Shown here: piece by piece, positions 22,484 through 33,190 of the stretch
How the letters are laid out: each line of letters starts with the position of its first letter
How positions within the stretch are numbered: the first letter of the stretch is position 1
Assembly: GCA_002049455.2 (NCBI GenBank)
Contig: KV918998.1
Location: 60,268 to 124,267 of the forward strand
DNA from: Porphyra umbilicalis
Taxonomy: Eukaryota; Rhodophyta; Bangiophyceae; Bangiales; Bangiaceae
Direction of reading: 5' to 3'
DNA: 64,000 nt
Notes under the pieces: generated by a model
Database searches by the model: none
Told to the model about the DNA's origin: nothing
Seen by the model: the letters and a program-made list of their open reading frames with translations, nothing else
Translations under genes and position numbers: made by a program

Positions 22484-23088
22484 GTCTCAAGGTAAATGTG
22501 GCGTCGTTTTTTGCGCTCAGTCCGTCGAGATGGAGCACCATCTAGGCGCTAACGAAAGCTCAGGCGCCACCCACCGCCGTCGCCGTGGGCGCGCCAAGAC
22601 GGAGGGGGCTGACGCGAGTGCGGGCGCGGGCGCCAGTGCGGGAGCGGGCGCGATAGCCATCGCCGTTGGTGGGGCGGGCTCGTGCGCGGGCGCCGCTGAG
22701 GGGGTGGGTGCGGGCGCGGGCACCACCGGGGGAGCAGGCACGGGTGAGGGAGCCAGCGGGCGCGCTGTCGCGAGTGCGGGCGTCGGAGGGCGCCCGCACG
22801 CTGGTTCGGGGGCAGCAGCAGCTGCGGGTGGTGGGTCGCAGCCTGGCGCTCACCCGCCTCGCCGGTCGCAGTGTCGCCCTGGTGGCCGCACTGCGTCGCC
22901 CCTTCGTGGGGGGCGACGCGCAGCGTCTTCGAGTCTCGGGGGCGCTCGGGCGGGCCCGACCGGTCGCGCGAGTCCCCCACCGTGTCCGCAAGTGGTGGCG
23001 GGGCTGCCGTCAATGCGACTGCTGGCGGATCCGCTAGTGCTGGAGGTGGGGCGGAGGCGGCGCCGGCCGCTTGTTCTGAGACTGTCAG
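22484..23088. other. GCGGGC-type minisatellite-like stretch
   Basis: Repeats of GCGGGCGC / GGGAGC create Ala/Gly-rich and Pro/Arg-rich open frames on both strands between about 22610 and 23080. No domain is evident. It replaces the expected HTH half of the transposase that follows. Confidence 0.45.
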
Positions 23089-23930
23089 TGGATGGACCGG
23101 CAGGAGGGGAACCGGATATGTGTGGTCACGTGCAACTTTGAACCGTGCCATGCAATATATCGGGTTTTCCTTCAGTCGTGGGCCGTACCACTATGACATG
23201 GCTCGGGAAAAGCCGTCGTTGCGAAACCAACGCAACAACTTTATTGAAACCGTACGCCAGTACCGACAAGCCGGGCGGACGATCTACTATACGGACGAGA
23301 CGTGGCTGAACAAAAACATGACATCCTATCGCACGTGGAATGACCGTACTTCCGACGCATCACTTAAGGTGCCCTTGGGCAAGGGCGGCCGCATAATTTT
23401 GGCACACGTCGGGTCTCGGAAGACCGGACTTGTTGACGGCGCTGTATGGGTGTTTGTCGGCAAGAAGAACTCCGGTGACTACCACGCGGAAATGAATTAC
23501 ACCTCTTGGCTGAAATGGCTGAAAGAGCCGGTGCTTCCCAAGATTCGTAGCGGTGTGCTGGTGATTGATTGGGCTCCATATCATCTCGTGCGCAACGAAA
23601 CAACCCGCCCAGCTGCCTCAAGGTTCCGGAAGGACCAGTTTGCAGATTGGCTGAAAGCGCACAACCTCGTTTTGGCCGAGTGGGGGCCACACTGGCGTAC
23701 TACTTGCACGCGGGCGCTGTTGAAGAAGCGGGCAGACGAGAACCGCCTGCTGCCAGGGCGCCAGATAAGCACCACGTCCCCCAGCCCCTATTTTACGAGC
23801 GCGGCGTACATGTCGCGGCGGTGGCGGCGGTGACGCCGGGGGACGCGAGACGGCACCATCGCGCTTTGGCCGCCTCTTTTGGCGCGGGGGGGACGGGGTA
23901 TAGGTCTGGGAGGGCGGGGGGACCCCGGGC
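23089..23930 (+). pseudogene. Tc1/mariner (IS630)-like transposase, DDE-domain remnant
   Basis: The frame reads ATLNRAMQYIGFSF (end of the N-terminal domain), REKPSLRNQRNNFIE, then GRTIYYTDETWLN with the first catalytic Asp at 23294, RIILAHVGSR, DYHAEMNYTSWLKWL, and GVLVIDWAPYH with the second Asp at 23567 (91 residues apart, as expected). It continues with RKDQFADWLKAHN and then loses similarity. In the +1 frame near 23770-23830 the text DKHHV...LFYERGVHV looks like the continuation, so a frameshift has occurred, and the conserved 'LNPIE.[IV]W' box with the third acidic residue cannot be found. The N-terminal HTH half is also missing. It is a dead copy from the same superfamily as the HTH fragments at 1.0 and 3.2 kb. 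Confidence 0.7.
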
Positions 23931-24070
23931 CGTCCGATGGCGCCGGCAGTGCGACCGCCGAATGTGTCAAGTCAGTGACCCTGAACCCTCTTCCCCGATC
24001 CTTTCCGGTCCCGCCGCCGTCGACTACCCAACATGCACGGCGGGCACTTCCCCCGAGGCTGCTCCGCACC

Positions 24071-24760
24071 ATGGCGGCGGCGGCGGCGGCGGCGATAGCG
24101 CCCGTCTCCGGCGCAGCCGGTGCCGGCCTGCGGCCACCCGACGGGGTGTGCATCGAATGCGGCAACTGCCACGTACGGCGTTTCGGCGGTGGGGTGGCCG
24201 GGCCGCGGCCACCGTGGTCGTGGGCGCCAGCCGTTTCCCCGCCGCAACGGACAGCGGCACTGCCACCGGTATGCACACGGGCAACTATTCCCCCCCCCGC
24301 TTCGTACCCTCGCGCTGCGCGCCGCGCTCCGCCATCGGCTATCTCGCTGGAAGGACTGCCGACGGCGCGCCCCAGCCCCAAACCCGCCACCACCGCGCGC
24401 AAAGCTCTGGGGGCGGCTGCAGCGGCGGCCGGCACCCACGGCGGCCGCGCGGAAGCTGCCCACAGCAGGTGCGTGCGGCGGCCGCAGCCGCTGTGGTGGC
24501 CGCCACGACCCCTTGCAGGCGCCGCCGGCGGCACCAACCCCACCCGTGCCACCGCGCATGCACTCGCCGCCCTCGCCGCACCACAGCGTATCGCAACTCG
24601 CCGACGCGTTTGCCGCGGAGGCGGAGGCGGCGGTGGCGGCGGCGCCCACTTTCCGTGGCGCCTGCCGCCACGGGTGACGCTGCCGCCGGTGAGCCGCCAA
24701 ATTTTGGATGGCGTGGCGGCCGATGTGCGCGGCCGCAGCGTGTCCTGCAGCCGCCTATAA
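24071..24760 (+). other. Possible GC-rich gene, frame unresolved
   Basis: From an ATG in good context (CACCATGGCGG, 24071) one frame encodes about 230 residues with Ala-rich start, CIECGNCHVRRFGG, and a non-repetitive end (VSRQILDGVAADVRG). A second frame is also coding-like near its own end (SVSQLADAFAAEAEAAVAA, stop 24677). A run of nine C at 24290-24298 could hide a frameshift joining them. No family recognised. It may equally be GC-rich non-coding DNA. Confidence 0.2.
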
Positions 24761-24789
24761 CCTCGGAGGGGAGGTGACGGTGGCCACAC

Positions 24790-26640
24790 GAGTGACGAAG
24801 AGCATTGCCCCGCCGTGATGAACGCTTGACACGTCGGTCACGGGGCAAAGACGGCGCAAAGAGCCAAGCATGGCGGCCGAGGCCGCGCAATCTATCTCGC
24901 CTCAGAAGATAAAGAACGACAAAGCCCACTGCACTCGCGCGCGCGTGGTGCTGTTGGCTAGACATTGCCTTCAATTGCCTGGACACACTATCTTCCTTTT
25001 GTTTCCCCTGGCTTTCAGGACAGGGTACTATCCAACATGCGCATAGGGGCCCCCATTCTAGTTTTTTTCCGAGCTAGTGCACGTTGCGGGAGTACGTGCG
25101 AAGAGGAGGCGAGGCCGCGTAGAGACCTCGTGGGGCTCGGGCGGACCTCGCCGTACGGTGAGTCCGACATGGTTAGAAGCGTCACTCTGCCACGTATCAC
25201 TGCATGTGTTTTGGCAGCATGGCCGTACGTTGGGCGCTTGTGAGGTCCAACCATGTGAGAGAAGGGTTTCTTTCTCGTTCAGATGGCTTGAAACAGGGGG
25301 TCTGTGCTGCAGACGAGCTGCAAACAAGGATTCGTGCTGCATATGACCGCGGCGGGTGAGGAATTGATGGCGTAATTGGTGGAACCTGCCCCTGAGATGC
25401 TCTAGACGGTGTTTTTGTTCTTCAAAATTTTGAACGCGCAGGAGAGGGCCAAGATCGGGTACAGCCGCGGCCAAGATCGGGCACAGCCGAGCCGCGTGGA
25501 ATGTGGTGTGACCGTGGCGCGCAGTGACTGAAGCGGGCAGTCGCGAGTGGCGTGACGCAGCTGCCCGCGTGGCGCTGTGCGCGGGCCTGTGACGAGGAGA
25601 GGGCGGCGCAGTGCGTGTGGTCCGTGCGAGGGGGTGGTGGTGTCATAGTGGCGAAACTTGCCGTGCGGGATGCCGCGCAGCTGACCGCGCGGTGCGTCGT
25701 GGGGGGAGGAGACTGGACGGGGGGGTACGTTCGGGGGTGGATGAGGGGTACGTTCGAGGTGTTGTGGATGGGTTGAGGGGCCGTGGGGATGGAGGGGGGG
25801 GGGGTGAGTACGCCGCTGGCTTTCAGGTGGCAGTCCCTACGGCGGCGGCGGCGGCCCCCGCGCCCGCGCCGCCTGCTGCGATAGGCTCGCTGCTGGCAGC
25901 ACGCCTGGCTATCATAGACGAGGGGGCTTGAGTGGCGGGGCACTTGCCCCGGGGGGCGGGTGGAGTGCGCGGTAGCGGCGGCGGAGGTGGACGTCGGTGT
26001 GAGGCCGGAGGTCTGGGGGGGTTGAGGCTGTCGGCGAGCCGTGCGTGACTTGGAAATGTCGTAATCACGGCGTCGCCTGGGTGGCGCGTCGGCGGACGGG
26101 CAGTTTGAGGTGGCTACATTGGGGGTTGATGTTGTTCACGCTGCTGTGGATGGCCGCATATTTCTGTATCTCCATGAGGGGCGTCTTTCCCTCTTCATTT
26201 ATGTTTTCGGCCGCTGTCTGCTTAGAGTTGAAGTGGACGAGCGTTCGTGTACAAAAGGGTTACAATGCATATGGCTTCGTTTGTCTCTGCATTTGTCTGT
26301 GGTTTGGTCTGTTGCTCGCGCACCTTGTTCTGCCTCGCAGCTGTCGTCTCTTCAGCGATTCGCGTGCCACACATCGACTGCTCCTGATGCAGTTGCGTAC
26401 CGCACGTGATAAGCGCTCTGGATCAGGCGATGCACTATGGTAAATGATGATGTGAAGTGCTGTACAGCCGTTCTGTGGTGAGGGGCCGGCGCGCTCCGGG
26501 GCGGACGGCTCGGGCGCGCGCGCCTGCCCGTGGACGCCCGCAGGGACATGAAAAAATAAAAACCAATGCAGTGCATGGAGAATATATCCACGTGCCAAGT
26601 GAAGCTTGACGCGTCATGTTTCGAGCCTAAATGATGGTTC
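24790..26640. other. Intergenic, no supported gene
   Basis: Mixed composition with G-rich patches around 25620-26030. ORFs overlap on both strands and carry no motifs. Confidence 0.4.
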
Positions 26641-26682
26641 GAAACTTACAAAAATAGATGGTCTTCGATCACGGCACAACTC

Positions 26683-26740
26683 CAGCACAGCAGGATCCAA
26701 ACCACGTTACCGCCTCAGCCGCACGACCGTCGATTCCAGC
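26683..26740 (+). repeat. Dispersed ~57-bp repeat, copy A
   Basis: Starts GCACAGCAGGATCCAAACCA. A copy in reverse orientation at about 30588-30640 differs at about 4 of 57 positions, and a shorter, more diverged reverse copy covers about 29362-29396. Orientation (A inward from the left, the others inward from the right) would fit inverted ends of an element of 2.7 or 4.0 kb, but no target duplication is visible. Confidence 0.5.
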
Positions 26741-28040
26741 CTCTTGCACGGATCCGTTGGGCGTTCGCACGCCGCCTGCAGAAAGCCCTGTTACCGCATT
26801 AGAACGTCCATTTCTTGTCGACATTGACAATTATGGCATGGTACCAGAGATCCCCTCACGAACAAAGATGGACATGAAAATTCCGTCCGCGGGTCATACC
26901 TGGTACGCGGCGCGAGGGAACCCGCATGGTTTTATGTAATATGAACAATATTCTTGCGGCATCTTTCTCCAGGGACCCTCAGACCTGATAAACTTGAGTT
27001 GACTTCCGACGCAAAATCTGGTGCGAGGTGCACTGTCCAACACGAATCGGTGGCCGTCTGCACGCCACCTGCACAAGAATCACTCGTGCATGTGTAAGAC
27101 TACTGCGAACTTGCGCCAAACGCGTGTCGAGGCATGCAGAAAAGAGCATGGAGTCTTGCAACCTCAGGACACCCACTGGCGCAGATTTCCATCTGGAACC
27201 TGCATTTCAGGCTGCCATTGGGAGGAGTACCGGTCATCCTTCCAAGAGAGGCATGTGTCCCATGGTCGTGAGGCATGGCATCGCTAAAACGTGCCTGGGT
27301 GTGGACAAAACCTGGTCAGAACGTGAGAGCTCCTCGTGGTGCTGTGCGGGACGATGAGCGGGCACTGCGTGAGGTGGTGAGAAGCGATCCAGATCGAGCC
27401 CATCAGCATTGCTGGCCGTGCAGGTCTGCAGCTCGAATCTACTGAGTTTTGGCTGCTTGATGTACAGTTCCAAGCAAAACAAGAAAACTAAGGTGCTGGA
27501 GTAAGCTAATCACGACACCAGGGCATGCCGGAAAATGCAAGGTACGACCTGCGCAGTGCATCTCGTTGCTGGATCGACCACGAGCCCGGTTCAGGCTCAA
27601 ATTGCTCGTTCAGAACTTGCACGACCCCTCGTTAACGCCTCTGTGGAGCGTTTTTCTTGTGCAAACCATGTTTTCACTTGCATACTTCTGCAGTCGAGCA
27701 TTTCCCACCGACTTTTTGGATGCATCAGAAGCGTCTCTGGAAGCGCCTCCTATGGTGTACAGGGCCATAGCGGCAATGCCCGTATGCAAACGTATGCGGA
27801 TGCTCAACAAGCGCGTGCGAGCTCTCCCGATCTCTCAACGAGGTGTTTCTGCGATTTCTGCACGCTTGCATTAGGACACCCTTGTCGAGGCGCGTGTATT
27901 AAGTCGAGCACGGGTGTCGAGGTGCTGCATGAGTACCGGGTTTTCACACTTAGCTCCCCCTTCTCTGCGACTTGACGGTATTTATTACCAGCCACCGTAG
28001 CGGCAGCTGTCCCCCCGTGAACGACGAAAGGGAATGGTCT
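26741..28040. other. Intergenic, no supported gene
   Basis: AT-richer sequence with scattered short ORFs (for example 27535-27975). No family motifs were seen. Confidence 0.4.
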
Positions 28041-28292
28041 CGGTATTGTGAACTCACTTCCCACCAAGTTCTGTGACAATTGCCAAAGAACTGTGCATCC
28101 CGTGCGGAGAAAGCGGGTTCCGACGCCCCCCATCCCGGGGGTTGCGGAGCTTGCGGCACGATATCCGCGTCGCTCTGCCGACTCTGTGGCGGTTACCCAT
28201 TGCTGCTGCCATTCTCCACCTTTGTTACCGTGCTTCCCCGCTGCCGGCCTGTGCTTGCGCCAGTGGCGGCTACGGCAGCGTCGGCTACCTCC

Positions 28293-28630
28293 CGCTGCGA
28301 CAGCCACCGCCGCTGCGGCGACCGAGCCGCCCGTGTGGCTTCTGCACCCTCGCCACCTCCGCCATGGCCCCGCCCCGCATGGCGGCCGCGCCCCCGCCAC
28401 CCCCGCCCTGCCCCCCCCCCGCTGGCTCTGCCCCGCCTTGCCTCCTGCCCCACCGCCCATCCCGCTGCAATGACCACCGCCGCTGCGGAGACCGAGCCGC
28501 CTGCGTGGCGGCCGCACCCCCGCCACCTCCACCAACGCCCTCCCCCCCCCCCCCCGCTGGCACTGCCCTGCCCCGCCACGTGCTCCACCGGCCCTTCCGC
28601 TTGCTGACCTCCCCGATGTCCTCCATCGTC
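28293..28630. repeat. Two tandem copies of a ~170-bp C-rich unit
   Basis: The segment starting CGCTGCGACAGCCACCGCCG (28293) recurs 170 bp later (28463, CGCTGCAATGACCACCGCCG). Both continue with a GACCGAGCCGCC stretch and CCACCTCC. Open Pro-rich frames here are a by-product of the composition. Confidence 0.6.
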
Positions 28631-28639
28631 GCCCCACCG

Positions 28640-29361
28640 TACCAGCACTACGTATTTCGTTCCCTACTCGGCACAGATCCGGTACTGAGCACCGCACCCG
28701 TTTAGTGTATCAAGTCGCACTTATAAGAACTTGAGCGGACTTCATAGAGCTCTTAATCACGCCCTAATCTCGTCGCCAGCACGCCACAACGAGTTTTTTG
28801 GACGGGGTACGAGCAAACACTCCCAGCGTGCGAGCAGGAGCCCGTTTTCAACGCGCGTTTACGAGCAAATTGGGCCAGAACCGGGCTCGTGGTGGATCCA
28901 GCAACGAGGTGCACTGCGCTGGTTGTGCACAACGTCTGTCCAAATCACCACAGGTCGTGCAACATATCTGCATAGTACAGAGAGTGACATGCACCGGATC
29001 TATCCATTCCACGGAGAATGTGTGCAAATTCCATTCATCGTTTGTGTTGCCGACAGCAAAATTTCTGTTTTTTTTGGCATTCTCAATGAAATCGTGCACA
29101 TGAAACCCTTGGTGACAAAACGCAAGGCGATGTGGGGCCCCAAAGCCATGGGTGCCAAAGTTCTAGTCTTCACGTTCAAGAATGCAGGTACATAAGCTTC
29201 CTATAGCACCTCATCGATGCCAGGGCCGCGATAGCCTCTTCGGAAAGCACGGCGGTAGCGACAGTCTGCATGCTTCTTGGAGATAAAATCAGTCCGTACG
29301 GGGCCATTGAGGCCACCTTGCATAGCGACCTGCAGTGATCCGCACGCGATTTTTCCCGGAA
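28640..29361. other. Intergenic with one possible ORF
   Basis: A plus-strand frame at 28731-29195 (154 codons) has normal amino-acid composition (for example MHRIYPFHGECVQIPFIVCV) but no family I can name. It could be a fragment of a mobile-element gene. Confidence 0.25.
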
Positions 29362-29396
29362 TGCGCGATTTGGAGTAACGTGGTTTAGACCTTGCT
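29362..29396 (-). repeat. Dispersed ~57-bp repeat, copy B (partial)
   Basis: The minus strand reads GCACAGCAAGGTCTAAACCA then CGTTACTCC, matching the first half of copies A and C. Confidence 0.45.
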
Positions 29397-29942
29397 GTGC
29401 GTGTAGGGAAGCGCAACAGGGGGCGGTCGATGCGCGACGACAGGCATCTGAGCAGGCAGCCATGTGCTTCACGCAACGCTGGACCAGCGCAAAGGAATAT
29501 TCACGAATACTTCAGCTCAACTGAAAGCGCGTACGCGAAAACACCCTGGCCTGCACAGCAGCCGGCAGCGGGCGGCGGGACTACAGTAGGACCTCCGCCC
29601 CCCCTCGAGCCGGCGACAGCGACAGCCAGCTCCACCACCCCCCGCTTGCTCCCCGGCTCGCCCCCACCAACACCACCTGTCGAGAGAACGGGCCGGGCGC
29701 CAACTGTCATGCTTCCCTTGATTCTAATGACCGTGTTGATTCAGCGCACTTGATTTCATACACTTATTGATAGCCCAGAGAATAAGTATAATGCTGCGAC
29801 AGTAGCCCCTATACACTCATCAATCCAGAAATGATAGAGCTGGTGCGAATCCTAACAAATCTGACCTTTGAGCGCCGGCTCAAAAGAAACATGGGATAGG
29901 TCGAGTCCATCTTCAAGAGAAGCATGAAAAGCAACACAACTA

Positions 29943-30103
29943 TTGCAGTCCCCCCAATTTTGGCCGATCCCGACAAGAACAACTGTGCAGAACAGATGCA
30001 CGACAGCCATCCATCCGGCCGGATACGACCTCTCAACCAATCAGAAGTTGTGCGGGCTGTAGGTTGTTCTTGTCCGGATCGGCCAGAATCGGGAAGACTG
30101 CAA
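29943..30103. mobile_element. 161-bp Stowaway-like MITE with TA duplication
   Basis: The ends are 41-bp inverted repeats with about 5 mismatches (left starts TTGCAGTCCCCCCAATTTTG; right is its near reverse complement), separated by about 79 bp. TA lies directly outside both ends (29941-29942 and 30104-30105). Small size, terminal inverted repeats and TA target fit a Tc1/mariner-mobilised MITE. A diverged related end (GCAGTCCC...TTGGCCGATGA) is seen on the minus strand at about 61715-61753. Confidence 0.65.
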
Positions 30104-30587
30104 TATGGCTGTACACCCTCCCATGTACGGTGCACGGTGGTTCTCCATCATGTCGGGATCCTTATCTCCTCGGAGGTGGGGTCACGTGAAAGGTACTGGC
30201 ATTCCTACTTTCAGATGCTCCCAGTGCCAAAATGTCAATCTTCATCCTGCCCTTGGGAGGTGCTGAGAGCGCCTATTTCATCTTTTACATTGTTTTGCCG
30301 GATAAACATGTAGCCCCCTCCCTCCTTTTCTCCTGCAATCAAAAGCCGAAACGAGGTGCGTGCATGGTACAGTCTTTCTCCATTCGAAGGCACCCTTTGT
30401 GGCAGCCATTCAATCCACAACTGAGTGCAAGTGGCCCCGGTTTTTCGTGTCGAAGAGGACGATCGCTGCTCAAGATCGGCCTTGATCGCACCGTAGAGCC
30501 CGGTCGACCTACATTCGTTACTAGGCACCGGTGCCCAAGAAAGGATGTCACAGGAATGGAGAATGACTGTATGGGGGCCGGAATCGA

Positions 30588-30640
30588 CTGTCGTGCGGCT
30601 GAGGGGGTAACGTGGTTTTGATCCTGCTGTGCAGCCAAGC
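30588..30640 (-). repeat. Dispersed ~57-bp repeat, copy C
   Basis: Reverse-oriented copy of the repeat at 26683-26740 with about 4 differences. It lies about 200 bp before the host gene at 30856. Confidence 0.5.
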
Positions 30641-30855
30641 GTCTCCAAGACACGCATCCTGCGGTATCTCTGCACTACTCGCCCACCATGTACCGCGGTG
30701 GGCATGTCCATGGATCTGCCTCGTACGGCTCCCCATTGGCTTTTCTGCATGCCCTCCCCCTCCGCATGCACGCTGCGCCGGCGGCGTCGCTCTGCCTCGG
30801 CCGCCGTTCTTGGTCACCCGCGCCGCCGCGCCACCACCGACGGGCGGCGGTCATT

Positions 30856-32040
30856 ATGGACGCCGTGGCTCCTGCAGACCGTAGCCGAGTGCCCGATGCG
30901 GACCTCACAGCGCCCGCCTTGGACCACCTGTGGTGCCCGCCGCCCCCCTCTGCCAAGGTCGTGAGCTATGGAGACATGCACGACTGCATCTACCCAAATC
31001 TTCCCGAAGACGGAGCCTTCCAAGGCTTTGTCGGCGAGTGGGGCTTTTACGGCGCCGAGGGCGTGCCGGGCGTGCACCTGCCCACCCCCGCCGCAGCGTT
31101 GAGCCGCGTCCGCGGCGGCAGCGGCGCCCGCGTCTGGTCGCACCACCCTGGCGCGCCGTCCATGGTCCAAGTCAACCTCCATACCCCCGAATCGATCACC
31201 AGCGGCGCGCCGGCCACCCTCCGCCCCGCCGACGGGCTCTACCAAAAGCGGTGGACGCACGACTGTAATGCCGGCCGGTCCGAGCCGGTAGTGGTGGGCG
31301 GCCCCGGCGCCGGCGGGGTACTCTTTGCGGGCACGGGCGGGGGCGTGTGGGGTCTCCCCAGCGGGCCCGGGCCCGCCGACGCGTCGACGGACGCGTCGCC
31401 CGCGGCGGGGTCCACGCTGATGGAGCTCTTCCTCCGCGGCCAGGCGCGGTGCTGGTCCGTCGTGTGTGGGTGGATGGCCGGCGACGCGGACGTGATGGTC
31501 CGCTTGCTCATCCGCGAGACGCGCACCGCGGGGTGGGGGGACGTGGAGGCCACCCCCGTGGAGCTGCCGCCGGAGGCGCCCGCGGCGCCACCGACGGCGG
31601 TCACCGACTGGGTCGGCGGCCGGCCAGGGCCAGCAGACGGCGCCGCTGCGGGCGTGGGCGTCGCCAAGGTGCTGGCGCTTGTGCCGCCGCTGCGCGCCGA
31701 GGCGGTGGCGGGCGGTGACGCCAGTGGCGGCGACGGCGACGGCGGTGGCCGTGAGATGCGGGTGTGGGACGTGCCGGCCGTGCGGTGGGCGCCCGCCGGC
31801 GGCGGTCGCGACGGCGGCGCCTCGCGGCACGTTGCGTTGGAGGACGGGCTGTACCTGTCGGTGATGGCCGACCCGGCCGGTGGGGGGGTGGTGGAGTTTG
31901 GGTCGGCGGACCCGCCCGCCGGGCAAGCGCGCCAGCGTCTGTTGCTCGTGATTGAGGCGGGCGCAAAGATCAGCCGGGTCGTCCATGAAACGTACCCGTG
32001 GGTGGGGGGGGAGGCGTCGGAGGCGTTGGCTAGTCTGTAG
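30856..32040 (+). CDS. Conserved-looking 394-aa protein, function unknown
   Basis: A single uninterrupted ORF from ATG 30856 (MDAVAPADRSRV) to TAG 32038. The frame is open further upstream to an ATG at 30688, but that extension is Arg/Pro-rich and looks like leader sequence. The N-terminal half has folded-protein character: HDCIYPNLPEDGAFQGFVGEWGFY is divided here as HDCIYPNLPEDG and FQGFVGEWGFYGAEG, then SMVQVNLHTPESIT and LRPADGLYQKRWTHDCN. The middle has a W-rich stretch (ARCWSVVCGWMAGDADVMVR) and a Gly/Asp spacer; the end has HVALEDGLYLSVMADPAGG and a segment RLLLVIEAGAKISRVVHETY. Alternating polar and hydrophobic strands with 'G.W..Y' and 'DGLY' suggest a beta-barrel of the lipocalin / DUF3598 kind, but this is a guess. 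No signal peptide. Confidence 0.6.
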   Translation: MDAVAPADRSRVPDADLTAPALDHLWCPPPPSAKVVSYGDMHDCIYPNLPEDGAFQGFVGEWGFYGAEGVPGVHLPTPAAALSRVRGGSGARVWSHHPGAPSMVQVNLHTPESITSGAPATLRPADGLYQKRWTHDCNAGRSEPVVVGGPGAGGVLFAGTGGGVWGLPSGPGPADASTDASPAAGSTLMELFLRGQARCWSVVCGWMAGDADVMVRLLIRETRTAGWGDVEATPVELPPEAPAAPPTAVTDWVGGRPGPADGAAAGVGVAKVLALVPPLRAEAVAGGDASGGDGDGGGREMRVWDVPAVRWAPAGGGRDGGASRHVALEDGLYLSVMADPAGGGVVEFGSADPPAGQARQRLLLVIEAGAKISRVVHETYPWVGGEASEALASL

Positions 32041-33190
32041 GGGTGACTCATGCGGGCTGGGGGATGACTGGTTGGAGCTGCGGTTGCACAGTAGAGCGGG
32101 CGGCACCAACGCTGGCTAATTTGCAGGGTTGCAAGTTTACGGTGTACTCATCCGCTGAAGGTTTCATTTCAGTATAATTATAGAGAGGCTGACAGTATAG
32201 TTTTAGTAAGCATTTGTGAAAGACTTATGCGTTCCACGTTCCAATATATATCCAAATGTACTCCGACCGTTTCGCCTGCCGATCTACCTTGTCACCGGCA
32301 ATGGCGCGAGCGTACGGTGGCGCTGCGGGCAATGCCAGGCAGCCGTTTCGCGGGGGGGGGGGAGCTGCACGCTATGCCAGGCTGCCGTTTCGCTGGGGGG
32401 GGCAGCGCTGCGGGCAATGCCAGGCAGCCATTTCGCGGGGGGCGGCGGCACTGGCTGTGTCGCCAGAGCGCGTCGTGGCTGAAGCACTGGGGGGACCTGC
32501 GGGCACAGCTCCCGCCGGGAGCCCGAGCCTGCCCCGCACGCCACACTGCACACCGCCTGCCCGAGCCCCCGTCCCAGGTGCACAGTACTCATGCGCGGCC
32601 GTCGCCCACCGCCTACCTCCCCCCTCCACATAAGAGCGGTGGGCACAACAGGGGCCCACTCCCCCCCACGTCCAGGCCACCCATCCCGCCACACCCGGAC
32701 GACTCCCACCCCCGACGCCCCCGCCCCCCCTCCCCCAGCGCCGACTTTCAATTATAGTACTTCATATCATCTTGACATGAGTAAAGGGAAAGCAACTACC
32801 AACACGTGGTGCACACGTTGCATAATTATAGTTAACCGATCCATGGTTTGCATTAATGCAGTGAAATTTTCACGTGCATTAATCCGACTATAATTATCCC
32901 CTCTCAACCCTTCTAATTTGGGACGATGAAGGAGTAGCCGCTGAGTTTGGTCACCACCCGCACTGCAGCCCCAGCGGGAACCTCCGACACGCTCGCACCA
33001 CCGCGACCCACGAACCAGATGTGCGTCAAAAAAGCCAGTGGCATTCTCCGCGCTCCCGCTACACCAACTGCTGTAGCCACACCTGTGTACACCCGCACGC
33101 CACACCACGCTCGCAACCATAAATAAGAAAGAAAACAGTCCGGACACTGTCCACACTTCTTCCACCGTCCCCACCCAACCCGTCCCCTAC
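32041..33190. other. Intergenic; short tandem repeat and AT-rich palindrome
   Basis: At about 32320-32450 a 42-43-bp unit (core AATGCCAGGCAGCCGTTTCG followed by a G run) occurs three times. At 32819-32903 an AT-rich imperfect palindrome has outer arms with ATAATTATAGT and inner arms with GCATTAAT and GTGAAA. ATAATTATAG also occurs near 32174, so 32174-32900 could be a small decayed element. No gene seen. Confidence 0.5.

Noticed and set aside
26683..30640. tRNA-derived SINE based on a B-box-like GGTTTGGATCC in the 57-bp repeat
   Set aside because: No A box at the right distance and the similarity to the B box is weak.
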